From Leptospiraceae bacterium (lineage in GTDB: Bacteria; Spirochaetota; Leptospiria; Leptospirales; Leptospiraceae): 64,000 nt of DNA. Location: contig JAIXRB010000072.1 in the NCBI GenBank assembly GCA_027485405.1, positions 1 to 64,000 on the forward strand, in the 5' to 3' direction. The notes under the pieces are model-generated. The model saw only the letters and a program-made list of their open reading frames with translations, was not told the DNA's origin and made no database searches. Each line of letters begins with the position of its first letter. Position 1 is the first letter of the stretch. Below, piece by piece: positions 45,190-54,523 of this stretch. The position numbers were made by a program, and so were the translations under genes.

Positions 45190-45807
45190 CTATTTTCCGA
45201 TGGGCATTTTAAAAAACTCGACCCGATTTTGAATGTCATTTGGAGAGAGTTTTTCGCTATTTGTATTGTTTGGCTTATTGCCATTGTTTGCAGGATTTCC
45301 TTGGGAGGGAATTGGCTTGTTCAGTTCCTTATCTGCCGCAAAACCATAATAGTATCCATGAACAATTTCAACTATCGAGAGAGGCTGACTAGAACTTAGA
45401 TTTTGGATTTCGATTACAACTTCTTTTGGAGGAGAGAGTATTTCAAAAAGCCACTGCGATTCGTTAGTGACTTTCTCTTTTCGCAAGACAGGGGCAATTT
45501 CTTCTGGAAACGTCCCATCATAAATCGTTAGTTGATACTCTTTTAACCTTCCATCCGTGGCTATGCCAATGACAACTGATTGAGCAGAGCTTTCTGGAGC
45601 GATTAAATCAAATCGAATCGACCTATTCTTTTCCACGCTTCCATAGAGTCTCTTTTTTGCCAAGTTGGGATAAAGAGCCATATCTCGAATTCGAGCTGTT
45701 ATTTCTTTAACGTTTTGAGATAGGTTTGAAGTTTGAGCTGAGAGAGAATTCCAGGGAAGACTTAGGCTAAGACAAGTTATAATAACTAAGCCAAAGCCTT
45801 TTATCAT
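45190..45807 (-). CDS. Secreted hypothetical protein, 205 aa
   Basis: A signal peptide (about 1-24, ending SLSAQ) is followed by a beta-rich domain (about 45-160; RFDLIAPESSAQSVVIGI) and an Asn/Pro/Gly-rich tail (about 165-195). I do not recognise it. It overlaps the gene before it by 4 bases (45804-45807) and is the last of four genes starting with the cyclase, so it probably belongs to the same periplasmic function. Confidence 0.65.
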   Translation of the reverse strand: MIKGFGLVIITCLSLSLPWNSLSAQTSNLSQNVKEITARIRDMALYPNLAKKRLYGSVEKNRSIRFDLIAPESSAQSVVIGIATDGRLKEYQLTIYDGTFPEEIAPVLRKEKVTNESQWLFEILSPPKEVVIEIQNLSSSQPLSIVEIVHGYYYGFAADKELNKPIPSQGNPANNGNKPNNTNSEKLSPNDIQNRVEFFKMPIGK

Positions 45808-46865
45808 TTGCTACACTCTTTTAGGCGTTGCAGTGAAAAGTAAACCTGATTGACTTCTAAAGGATCTACGTTTCCTTTTTCTTTTTCAACAAAGTACTCC
45901 ATTCTTTCTTTTGCAGGACGGAATACAGGCGAACATTGCTTTTCGAAATACTCATATCCAAAATAACGATCTGTTTCGTTACTATTAATGAGTCGAAAAA
46001 AAGCAAATATATCCCGATTGTCTTTGGATTTGACATTGAGGGTAATGTATGTTTTGAAACACTCTGCTACAGCAGGTTCTGGAACTTTGGTGGAACATTC
46101 CTTCTTATCTTTCAAGGTTTCCAAGAAAGCCATAAATTCTGGGTAAGTATATTCGTGGTATGGTTTGCCTTTTGGAACTTCGACAATTGGCTCTTCTTTA
46201 GGTGGCGGTGGAGGAGGGGGTTCTTCCTTCACGACAACTTTTGGTTCTTCTACTTTTTGTTGAACTTTTAAGAATTTTGGAACTTTTTGAGGCTTCTGAA
46301 AGGGATTGATAATTGTTAGGTCATAATCACCGCCTTTGGCATTTCGAGTATCAACCTTTACATCAATTCTGTTTTCATTGACATATTTCTTTTCGACGAC
46401 AGGAAGTTTTTTATCCTTAAGAGTTAGTTCGATTTCTGTGACGTCTAGAAATTGAGACCCATCGATTTCGATCTCGGTAAATTCTTTATCGATTGCAATT
46501 TCTTTAGTGGGACGGTCTTTGAAAAACTCTATACTAGGCACCGCAGAAAGCATAACTTCTAATTCTGTCCAAGGCGACCAAGTAACGGGTTTCTGAAACG
46601 CATTCAAAGGAGCCGTTCGAACCATCATATCTCCAGTGGGAATGTCTTGGACGGAAAAGTAGTTCTTCTCGATCTTTTTATCAATGAATACTTTTCCTTT
46701 GCTGTCTCTAATCTGGATTTGATACCCGCTAGCGTCTTCGATTGGTTTCCAGGCGACAAATTTTAAGACTTCACTAGCGGCAAGTCCAAAGGAAAACTGA
46801 AGCACCAAAAAGCCAATGGAAGCCGCTCTCAAAAACAATGAACTGGGAGATTGATAAATCCTCAT
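45804..46865 (-). CDS. Secreted protein with heptaproline linker, 353 aa
   Basis: A signal peptide (about 8-30) precedes two beta-sandwich domains (about 32-205; the first resembles a fibronectin-III module with VAWKPIEDASGYQIQI). A linker follows with seven consecutive Pro (216-222) between acidic and basic residues, then a helical C-terminal domain (about 235-353) with four cysteines. It shares the EEPPPPPPPK linker with its neighbour. Its start codon shares the base at 46865 with the stop of the FecR gene. Function is unknown. Confidence 0.68.
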   Translation of the reverse strand: MRIYQSPSSLFLRAASIGFLVLQFSFGLAASEVLKFVAWKPIEDASGYQIQIRDSKGKVFIDKKIEKNYFSVQDIPTGDMMVRTAPLNAFQKPVTWSPWTELEVMLSAVPSIEFFKDRPTKEIAIDKEFTEIEIDGSQFLDVTEIELTLKDKKLPVVEKKYVNENRIDVKVDTRNAKGGDYDLTIINPFQKPQKVPKFLKVQQKVEEPKVVVKEEPPPPPPPKEEPIVEVPKGKPYHEYTYPEFMAFLETLKDKKECSTKVPEPAVAECFKTYITLNVKSKDNRDIFAFFRLINSNETDRYFGYEYFEKQCSPVFRPAKERMEYFVEKEKGNVDPLEVNQVYFSLQRLKECSK

Positions 46866-48790
46866 TATTTCTTATCCCCTTTATACAATCGCTTAGGCGA
46901 TATAAATTCTATTTGGTCAGGTCGTAGGCTCTTAAGCTGATCCAGTGTTAGGATGAAGTTTGCTTTTTTCGTTTGGGCAGGAGCTCCATCTCTGTATTCC
47001 AAAACTTCCCAAGAAAAAGTTCCTTCATCTAAAATCGATAGGTCGGACAGAGAATAGGTCGGTGATTTTGTTGTAGCTCGGTGGATAGATCTCCGGTTCT
47101 GCCCAACTACTTGGTAGATAGTTATCTCATATTTATCGAAACCAGGCCCACTTTGCCATGCGAAATCTAGTGTCTTTTTGCCCTTCATTTCAACTACAGA
47201 ATTCACTGGTGAACCTAACTCTAATGGAGGTGGCTTCGGTTTTTCTTTGACTTCTTCCTTTTTAGGAGGCGGTGGTGGAGGAGGTTCTTCGTCCGGCGTT
47301 TTCTTTTCTACTATTGTGAACTTAGAAGCTATCGAGTATTCCCCTTCTCTTCCATCATTCGCATAACCTTTAAGCCTTAGAAAAAACACTCCTTGGCCCA
47401 ACTCTTTCCAGTTAGGAGTCACAAAGTTTCCTGGGAGCTCCTTGGAGACAAGACTGCTCCCAAATTTGGCATCCCGAGAAATTTCGTATTTATACTTTGA
47501 AAACTCTGGATTGGATTCCCAAATGATAGTGGCTTGTCCCTTTTCGATCTCTTCTAAGGAAATTTCACTGCCGTTTGCTGGTCTAATTAAGTTAGGTGCA
47601 GGATATGTGTTTTCCTTTTTAATGCTAAAAGCCATTGTAGTTGAGATTTTATTTTCAGCGCCAGGAAATGCAGAGAAAGCCGTGACTCTCCAAAAATAAG
47701 AACCTTCTTTTAAGTCATCAAAGGAGATAGTATTTGCCCCTGTATCTAGTTTTTTGATAGGAGAGGAGAAGCTTTGGTTGTCTGCCAATTCAAAAAGGTA
47801 ACCCCGAGCTGTTCCAAGTTTTGTCCAAACAAAACCAATCAAAGGGGGTGTGTTGACGTATTTGTATTGCAAACCCATGGCTGGTGAATCAGTTCTAAAT
47901 GCCTCTTCCTTTTGGATGAAGAATTTGCCTTCTCCACTTTTTTCAACTTTGTTTGTTGCCGATTCAGTTGCTTTGATTCGCCAATAGAAAGTACCGTCTG
48001 TGAGACTACCCGTGAAAGAATCTCCATTTACTTTTTGTTCTATGACGTTTGATTTAAACTGAGGAGATCTAGAAACTTCAATCACTGGATTTTCTAAACC
48101 ATTGTCCAATGTCCAAGAAAAAGGAACTTTTGCTGAACCTTGGCCAGGCTCGACTAAAAATAGGGCTTGGGATTCGGGTGTAAGCAAACGAATCGGTACT
48201 CGGGTAACAGCGATTTCTTTACCTTCCGCTATCTCTGCCTTCTTTCCGCTTTCCACTTCAACTTCTTTTCCGCCTTTTTTGATTTTAGTAGAACCACTCT
48301 CTACAAATACGTTCAGGTCTTTCTTGTTTGCGGATTTTTCAAGTTTCAGTCCACCAGACTGCACATCAATTTCGTTACCTTGGGATTTGATTACGATCGA
48401 TGATTCTTTAGAAGTACCTTTCTTTACCTGAAGAGACCCGCCAGAGAATTCGAGACTCGGTTTATCCCCGGTCAAGTCCAGGTTGAACATGCTGTTTTCG
48501 TCTATATTGATTTCGGTGCCATCAGCAAGACGAATCAATGCATCTGAGAAAGCTTCAGAACGGATTGTATCTTTATTTGTCAATGGACTACCGTTGTCCA
48601 TTCGTTCCCATACTACTTGATCATCTAACTTTCTTTGCACGACATTGTTTTTAAAGTAAATGTTTCCAATGACTTTTCGATCACCAAAGTCGATTCGTTT
48701 GTTCATATCATAATAGAACAAATAAGAAAAGGTGAGAATGATTAGAATAACAAATCCGATGACTCGGAGATCTTTTTTATCGAGATCCAT
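46865..48790 (-). CDS. FecR-domain membrane protein with fibronectin-like repeats, 641 aa
   Basis: A single transmembrane helix (about 9-27) anchors a large extracytoplasmic region. A FecR-type beta domain spans about 45-195 (LADGTEINIDENSMFNLDL, LEFSGGSLQVKKG). Four fibronectin-III-like modules follow (about 205-290, 300-390, 395-495, 525-615), with YWRIKA, YFWRVTAFS and FFLRLKGY strands. A heptaproline hinge (503-509) separates the last. The short cytoplasmic tail lacks an anti-sigma domain, so it is not a classical FecR regulator. The cyclase gene is 2 bases upstream. Confidence 0.8.
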   Translation of the reverse strand: MDLDKKDLRVIGFVILIILTFSYLFYYDMNKRIDFGDRKVIGNIYFKNNVVQRKLDDQVVWERMDNGSPLTNKDTIRSEAFSDALIRLADGTEINIDENSMFNLDLTGDKPSLEFSGGSLQVKKGTSKESSIVIKSQGNEIDVQSGGLKLEKSANKKDLNVFVESGSTKIKKGGKEVEVESGKKAEIAEGKEIAVTRVPIRLLTPESQALFLVEPGQGSAKVPFSWTLDNGLENPVIEVSRSPQFKSNVIEQKVNGDSFTGSLTDGTFYWRIKATESATNKVEKSGEGKFFIQKEEAFRTDSPAMGLQYKYVNTPPLIGFVWTKLGTARGYLFELADNQSFSSPIKKLDTGANTISFDDLKEGSYFWRVTAFSAFPGAENKISTTMAFSIKKENTYPAPNLIRPANGSEISLEEIEKGQATIIWESNPEFSKYKYEISRDAKFGSSLVSKELPGNFVTPNWKELGQGVFFLRLKGYANDGREGEYSIASKFTIVEKKTPDEEPPPPPPPKKEEVKEKPKPPPLELGSPVNSVVEMKGKKTLDFAWQSGPGFDKYEITIYQVVGQNRRSIHRATTKSPTYSLSDLSILDEGTFSWEVLEYRDGAPAQTKKANFILTLDQLKSLRPDQIEFISPKRLYKGDKK

Positions 48791-48792
48791 CG

Positions 48793-50670
48793 TTATGTTT
48801 TACCCATGGTTCGCTTTTTGCCAGGTGCGACTTTTTCAGGAGGTTTAATGCCTAATAGCTCTCGGACTTCCGCCATGGTTTTCGGCCCTTTTGTGTCAGA
48901 TTTTCTGCTTACAACAGCATAGATCTTTTGTGGTTCCACTTTTCCTTTTACGTAAATGGAGCCCATACTTTCAACATTGAAAAGATCTTTGCATTCTTGG
49001 TAGGTGTTTTCTGAAATCAAGATATCGGCACCGGCATCTTTGGTGCAAGACTCTACTCGAGATGCAAAGTTCACAGTATCACCAATCACAGTGTATTCCA
49101 TTTTATCGTTTGATCCAATCTGACCTGCAATCACATAGCCCGTGTTTATACCACATCCTATTTTAATAATTGGTTTTTTAACACTGCCTCTTCCTTTGTT
49201 ATACTGAATAAGTCGGTCCCTCATTCGTAAAGAAGCCTCAACGGCACTCGCGGAATCGTTTCCAGTACTTCGAAGAGCCCCCCAAGTTGCCATAATTGCG
49301 TCACCAATAAACTTATCTACAATCCCGCCTGTCTCTTTGACGCAAGTCACCATCTCTGCCATGTATTCATTTAGAAATTCAACCACGTCTTCTGGTTCCA
49401 GTTTTTCGGAGATTGCTGTAAAGCTTCGAATGTCAGAGAAGAATACCGCTGATTTTCTTCGCACACCCCCAATCTCCAACTTTCCTTGGGCGGCAAGCTC
49501 GGCGATGTCCGTGTTTACGAATCGGCTAAAGGAATCTTTTAGTTTTTCACGTTCTTCTAAACCCCGACTCATGGAAACGAATGAATTGGTCAACACTCCC
49601 ACTTCGTCACGGGTGGTTGCTTTGATATCTAATTTGAATTGTCCATTTTGAATGCTCTTTGCGGCTCCCACTAGGGAAAGAATAGGGCTGGAGAGCGACT
49701 TTGCAAAAATGAAAATAACAATAAAAGCTGAAGCCAAAGATATGATGAGCAGGTATACGTTTCTTCTCTGGATATTGTTTACTTCGGCAAACACTCGTTC
49801 TTCTTGGACTTGGGAAATAACTCCAACCCCACCAATCCCTAATTTCTTGAAAGAACCAAGATAGGCGATTTTCTCTTTGTTCTCATAGCGAATCTGACCA
49901 TTGTCCACGACTGCCTTTTTCATTTTTTGAACAATAGGTAGGTCGTTCAGATTTGCACCTGACATAACCACTTTTGCATCAGGGTGGGCAAGCACAGACC
50001 CATCTTCACCAATCAAGAATGTTTCCACGTTTCCAGCTGTTTGGAAGGCATCTGAAATGCGATCTAACTTAACAAAAGTAATTAGGATAGTACCAGTGTC
50101 TTTGGTTTCAGAGAGAGGAAACGCCATACAAAGCATGGCATGTCGAAAGTAAGGACTTACGTTCCAGATAACTGTGGCTCCGCTATAAGCTTTAGAAAGT
50201 TTGTCCTTTATTGTTCCAATTGTGTTCTGGATTTCTGATTTTTGATACTCAAAAGAAGTTAGAAACTCTTCGTTGTAAGCTTCATATTTTGAAGTAAAGT
50301 TTGGTCCATAGGCGGCGACTAAAACAAAACTGGGATCCGATGTGAAAAGCTCTTTGGAAATTCCGTTGATTTGGTTTGGGGTTCTTAGGATTGCCGCGGA
50401 TGTAAGGTGAACGTCTTGTCGAATCCCTTTGAGATCGGCCTGCACTTTAAGAGAGAGAATTTCGTTGATTTTGATATTATTTTCTTTTACCCTTACTTCT
50501 GAATCCAGGCGAAAGAAGTAAGATGCAAGAAAGGTAACACCGGCAACCGAAACTACCAAAACAATGGAGATGATTAAGAGTAGTTTGTAACGAATCGGGA
50601 ATTGAGAAGTGAGTCCATCAGTTGCTTGGTTCTTTTTGAATAGGGAGGTTGGGGTCAGGGAGTTCATCAT
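48793..50670 (-). CDS. Class III nucleotide cyclase with Cache sensor and HAMP
   Basis: A transmembrane helix (about 29-52), a periplasmic Cache-type sensor (about 55-300), a second helix (304-323) and a HAMP linker (324-375) lead to a catalytic domain (about 400-595). The metal-binding Asp413 (FFSDIRSF) and Asp457 (FIGDAIMATWG) are intact, and Lys453 at the purine site favours ATP, so cAMP is the likely product. It is followed by a short basic tail. The ATG at 50670 or the next codon is the start. It heads the four-gene set with the FecR-like protein. Confidence 0.92.
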   Translation of the reverse strand: MMNSLTPTSLFKKNQATDGLTSQFPIRYKLLLIISIVLVVSVAGVTFLASYFFRLDSEVRVKENNIKINEILSLKVQADLKGIRQDVHLTSAAILRTPNQINGISKELFTSDPSFVLVAAYGPNFTSKYEAYNEEFLTSFEYQKSEIQNTIGTIKDKLSKAYSGATVIWNVSPYFRHAMLCMAFPLSETKDTGTILITFVKLDRISDAFQTAGNVETFLIGEDGSVLAHPDAKVVMSGANLNDLPIVQKMKKAVVDNGQIRYENKEKIAYLGSFKKLGIGGVGVISQVQEERVFAEVNNIQRRNVYLLIISLASAFIVIFIFAKSLSSPILSLVGAAKSIQNGQFKLDIKATTRDEVGVLTNSFVSMSRGLEEREKLKDSFSRFVNTDIAELAAQGKLEIGGVRRKSAVFFSDIRSFTAISEKLEPEDVVEFLNEYMAEMVTCVKETGGIVDKFIGDAIMATWGALRSTGNDSASAVEASLRMRDRLIQYNKGRGSVKKPIIKIGCGINTGYVIAGQIGSNDKMEYTVIGDTVNFASRVESCTKDAGADILISENTYQECKDLFNVESMGSIYVKGKVEPQKIYAVVSRKSDTKGPKTMAEVRELLGIKPPEKVAPGKKRTMGKT

Positions 50671-50764
50671 ATCTCTTTTCTTCTATTTTCGTGAGGTTCT
50701 TTCCCCGAAAAAGAAAAAATTAAAAAAATAAGGTAACTAGATAGACTTATGTCTCCAAAAACGA

Positions 50765-52093
50765 CTAGGGACAAGCCAAATCGACAGCTATGGTCTGCCT
50801 AAAGGGAAATTCGGGAATATTGACCTCAGTTTGACTTACGATTGTATCGGGCATTCCGTCCAAACGAGAAGTGTCCCCAAGACATATTACTTTGTAATTT
50901 CCAGGATTCAAGTAACGTATCTTAGCATTGTCTCGAGCAGGAGTAGCCGCCAATGGCAATTGTCCAAAAAACTCAGTCTCTTCACTTCGAAAAATCCCGT
51001 AATGGTGCAACAGGCTGTTCTTTCCGCCCGTGATGACTAAGCTAGAAGCTGTCTCTGGATAGATGATCCGAGCTCTGGTTTGTAAGTTTCCACCCACGTC
51101 AGATTCTCCTTTGTGATCCACAAATCGATCGCTAATTCCCACAAAGGTTATGATCGTGTTTCTGCTGGAAACGTAGGAATGAACCATAAGATTTTCTTTG
51201 ATGTTTGTTCTGATTTCTAGAATATACGGATCAAAGCCGTCTCTGATTTCCATATCTTTTTGAGTTGGCAATTGGTTATAAAGGAGTGGAAAGAGCCTTG
51301 GAATTTCTGTTTGTTTTTCCAAAGCATTGGTTCCAGGTTTATAATTGTTTCGAGGGACAATGTTCAATCCAAACACTCGTCTATTGTCAAATCGCGAAGT
51401 TGTGATAGGAACTCCGTTATCTTTCGCATAGCCCGTCAAAATTGATCTAAAATAGACTCCTGTGTAATAGTATTGTCTACCGAGCGTAGTTCCTGGCCCG
51501 AATCCTCTAGCCGCACATTCCACAAAAAACTCCGGATTGCTACAGCTTATGGTTTCCGAAGAAGGATCGTTAGATGGATACTGCGCCCCAACGCCACTAA
51601 AAAAGTCATTTGCCTTTTGGATTCCGTTGTCCTCTGTGCACGAGTCTGTCTCCAAGGAATATGGAACTGTGCAGAAAACCCTTCTTTCATTGGCAATAAA
51701 ATCCCAAAATTTCTGCGACTGGGCTGGATCTCTAATTTGCGTTAAATTGTTGATACCAGTTGTGAATTTACTCGAAATCCTAACTTCTCCAATATCTAAA
51801 AATATGGGAAGATTTTGTGCGGACGGCAATCCAACCAAGTCAAAAGTTCGGTCTCCACCATCCCCTTGATCGTCTAAATAGATATTTCCTGTGCCGTTGT
51901 TCGTTTCTGAGAATTGAAGAGGATTATCCGTAGAATAAGTTCCTTTTAACAATAGCAACATTCGTCGATTGAAAAGAGTAGAAAGAACTGGATTCCTTGT
52001 CTGATCGATTCGATCAGCCTCTGACCTTCTACAATTGCTAAACGATAGTAGCACAGATAAGGCGAAAAAAAATAAATAGTGCTGATACCTCAA
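50765..52093 (-). CDS. Putative lipoprotein, 442 aa
   Basis: The signal peptide ends LSFSNCRR (Cys21, loose lipobox). The mature protein is beta-rich and contains six or more cysteines (for example FCTV, DSCTED, ISCSN, FVECAA) likely paired outside the cytoplasm. I do not recognise the domain, though the style is that of leptospiral surface lipoproteins. The start overlaps the stop of the beta-barrel gene by 4 bases, so both are probably made together and may form a complex. Confidence 0.68.
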   Translation of the reverse strand: MRYQHYLFFFALSVLLSFSNCRRSEADRIDQTRNPVLSTLFNRRMLLLLKGTYSTDNPLQFSETNNGTGNIYLDDQGDGGDRTFDLVGLPSAQNLPIFLDIGEVRISSKFTTGINNLTQIRDPAQSQKFWDFIANERRVFCTVPYSLETDSCTEDNGIQKANDFFSGVGAQYPSNDPSSETISCSNPEFFVECAARGFGPGTTLGRQYYYTGVYFRSILTGYAKDNGVPITTSRFDNRRVFGLNIVPRNNYKPGTNALEKQTEIPRLFPLLYNQLPTQKDMEIRDGFDPYILEIRTNIKENLMVHSYVSSRNTIITFVGISDRFVDHKGESDVGGNLQTRARIIYPETASSLVITGGKNSLLHHYGIFRSEETEFFGQLPLAATPARDNAKIRYLNPGNYKVICLGDTSRLDGMPDTIVSQTEVNIPEFPFRQTIAVDLACP

Positions 52094-52737
52094 AACAAAA
52101 CCCCTACTGCTAGTCCAAAATAAAAGAAATCTCCGTTTTGTAAACGGTAGGAAATGGGATTTTGCAACCTTGGATCATCAAATGGGCTTGCTAATGGAAT
52201 ACGATACTCAGAGGGCACATCTAAATTCGTTTCCATAATCTTATTGTAATCTATACGAACACCTATCCGAATTCGCCTACCAGCAATAAAGCTGGCTTCA
52301 AAACCAGTGTAGATCAAAGGGTTCCACCTGGCCGTATCGGCAGGTCTAGCGACAGTATAAGCATAACCACCACCCCCTTTTACAAAAAATTGAATGGGAA
52401 GCTCGACTGGAATTCGATAGGCAAGGGCGGCATAGAGCGGCATAGTCTCTAAGCCCCTTTCAGATTGAGACAGGTAAACAGAATAGGAACCGCCAAATTC
52501 CGCAAAAAGATTGTATGGGATAGGCATTCTACCATAAAAGCCACCTCCCAATGAAGTATCTAAAACCCGTACCGTGGGAGTTCCTGGCAGTGGGTTTGTT
52601 GCCCCAAGCCAACCACCCAACTCATACCTGCGCTTTTGGTTATCATCGCTTGACCCTTGGGCAAAAGAGAGACCAGGGCAGAACAGAATAAATCCACAAA
52701 CGAAACTAAAAAGATTTCTAAATGACAGAAGCTTCAT
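52090..52737 (-). CDS. Outer membrane beta-barrel protein, 215 aa
   Basis: A signal peptide (about 1-26, ending LSFAQG) is followed by about eight amphipathic strands with many aromatic residues (FVKGGGGYAYTV, RIRIGVRIDYNKI). The C terminus is FGLAVGVLF, ending in Phe, so a small OmpA/OmpW-size barrel is likely. The gene begins 20 bases inside the end of truA in another frame, and its stop overlaps the lipoprotein start. Its ligand is unknown. Confidence 0.72.
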   Translation of the reverse strand: MKLLSFRNLFSFVCGFILFCPGLSFAQGSSDDNQKRRYELGGWLGATNPLPGTPTVRVLDTSLGGGFYGRMPIPYNLFAEFGGSYSVYLSQSERGLETMPLYAALAYRIPVELPIQFFVKGGGGYAYTVARPADTARWNPLIYTGFEASFIAGRRIRIGVRIDYNKIMETNLDVPSEYRIPLASPFDDPRLQNPISYRLQNGDFFYFGLAVGVLF

Positions 52738-53518
52738 ATAAAGTTTGGATCTGGGGAAATTCGGGGTAGTGCGCTTTTATGAAATACAAGCCGTAGGGAG
52801 GGAGAGTGATGCCCGCCTCAGTCCGGTCTTTTTCCTGAAGTATAGACTCGATTGATCTACCTTCCCAGCGTCCCTTTCCAATGTCCAGCAAAGTTCCCAG
52901 CGTGATCCGAACCATATTGTGCATGAAACCATTGGCTCGGATTCGAAATTCCCAAATCTCAGGAGAGCCAGGGTTCTTTTCCAATGATATGGACTGAATC
53001 TCTCGGAAAGTGCGCTTGTCTCTCACAGAAAAAGCCTTGGCTAACGAACGAAAATCCTTCTCTCCCAAAAGAGAAGGAAGCTCCTTTTGCACCATTTCCC
53101 AGTCCACTTGGTATTTCATCCAATAGCTTCTACCGATTTCCAATGGGTTTGGAGTTTTGGAGTAGTAGATGCGATACAAGTATTCTCTAGATTGGCAAGA
53201 GAATCGCGAATGGAATTCTTCTGGAACAGTGACCACGCTTTTGATCGCCAAACCATCTCCGCCTAGAGCATTCATTGAAGTGATAAACTTACGAAAATCA
53301 AAAATTTCGTTTTCTGCTTTAAAATTGCATACCATGCCCAAAGCATGAACCCCAGTATCGGTTCTGCCAGCCACTGATAGGTGAGGAGATTTCTGGTTTT
53401 TAAAAAGGATGGCTAGAGCCTTTTCGAGACTGCCTTGAACCGTTTTTTGAGACTGTTGTTTTTGCCAACCATGAAAAGCCGATCCCTCGTACTGAACGAG
53501 TAAGGCGTAATTTGGCAA
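52718..53518 (-). CDS. truA: tRNA pseudouridine(38-40) synthase TruA
   Basis: TruA isomerises U38-U40 in the anticodon arm of many tRNAs. GSAFHGWQKQ and the catalytic Asp54 in VAGRTDTGVHA are diagnostic, and the second-domain RANGFMHNMVR is also present. At 266 aa it is normal. It begins 3 bases after the DUF2225 gene and overlaps the barrel gene by 20 bases. Confidence 0.96.
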   Translation of the reverse strand: MPNYALLVQYEGSAFHGWQKQQSQKTVQGSLEKALAILFKNQKSPHLSVAGRTDTGVHALGMVCNFKAENEIFDFRKFITSMNALGGDGLAIKSVVTVPEEFHSRFSCQSREYLYRIYYSKTPNPLEIGRSYWMKYQVDWEMVQKELPSLLGEKDFRSLAKAFSVRDKRTFREIQSISLEKNPGSPEIWEFRIRANGFMHNMVRITLGTLLDIGKGRWEGRSIESILQEKDRTEAGITLPPYGLYFIKAHYPEFPQIQTLYEASVI

Positions 53519-53521
53519 CTT

Positions 53522-54406
53522 TTACTTTTCTCCGCCTAGTGATTCTAATACGGATTGGTATTCCTCATACAATTCTTTGGACATATCTAAGATCGGGCCG
53601 GGTTTGCCTTTGGAAGCCTTACCCATTCCATATAACTTTGCCAAAGGCACTTTAGAACGAGATAAAAGTTTAGCTTGAGCTTCTGGATCCGGAGCCATTT
53701 CGTTTCTGAATTTCATAGTTAAGTAAGCATTTAAGAAAACAACTCCGTCAAATCCCCAGTTGTTGTCTAGGTCTGGACCGAGAATACCTGTTGCTTGTTC
53801 TACGGGCTCAGAACCTGTTTGCATATATTCTAATGTCATTCCGTAATACGTAGCCGCTTTTTGGTAGAGGAGGTCTGCGACTTTATTGTACCCTAAATGC
53901 GGAAACTCTTCGTGGAGATCTCCAAAATACCAAGCCGCTCGAATGGACGAAATGGCTTTTTTGGGAGTGGGGGCTATCGTGGGCAATCGTAACTGGTAAC
54001 ATTCGATAGCTAAAAGATGGCTCGCGGCACCTGAAGCTAGGTTGCGGTCTTCGGAAAAGTCCAAGGGACCTAAAATTTTTGTAATGTATTGTTTGCGAAA
54101 CTCGGCTTTTTCCTTCAAAGCTTGGATTTCAGGACCGGAGAGAGAGTTGAAATCTTTGGAAAAAGAAGAAAAAAGACACTTTGGGCAGGTCACTACGGCA
54201 TAATCCAAAGGATTTACTCGCCCGAATTTTTTATTCTTTTCGTAATTTCGGCGGAGTTCTTTAGTTTGGGAGCCAGCAATCAATCGGCCTCCCCCCTGTA
54301 AAATCTGCTCTCGGTTGTGAGATTCTTGGCAAACAGGGCAAGTTGAGGCCTCTTTTGCTCTAAAAGTGACTTTTTTACCGGCGGCTGAGGGTGGTGGTGT
54401 TGACAT
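53522..54406 (-). CDS. DUF2225 family protein
   Basis: Two CxxC pairs (CPVC near residue 25 and CPKC near residue 75) should bind zinc. The rest is helical with SHLLAIECYQLR and AAWYFGDL typical of DUF2225, where the end resembles TPRs. The family is found in spirochaetes and Firmicutes and its function is unknown. The first ~12 residues are Pro/Ser-rich. A 118-base gap upstream separates it from a divergent gene, so promoters for both lie there. Confidence 0.85.
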   Translation of the reverse strand: MSTPPPSAAGKKVTFRAKEASTCPVCQESHNREQILQGGGRLIAGSQTKELRRNYEKNKKFGRVNPLDYAVVTCPKCLFSSFSKDFNSLSGPEIQALKEKAEFRKQYITKILGPLDFSEDRNLASGAASHLLAIECYQLRLPTIAPTPKKAISSIRAAWYFGDLHEEFPHLGYNKVADLLYQKAATYYGMTLEYMQTGSEPVEQATGILGPDLDNNWGFDGVVFLNAYLTMKFRNEMAPDPEAQAKLLSRSKVPLAKLYGMGKASKGKPGPILDMSKELYEEYQSVLESLGGEK

Positions 54407-54523
54407 AATGCAATTTTCCGAGAAAAGAATGCATTTTCAATTGGGTTCTGTCAATCCAATATCAAAAATCTCCGATAAACTACTTGTAAGAATCGTCCAG
54501 GTGGCGAATCGTAAGGCAAAGCT

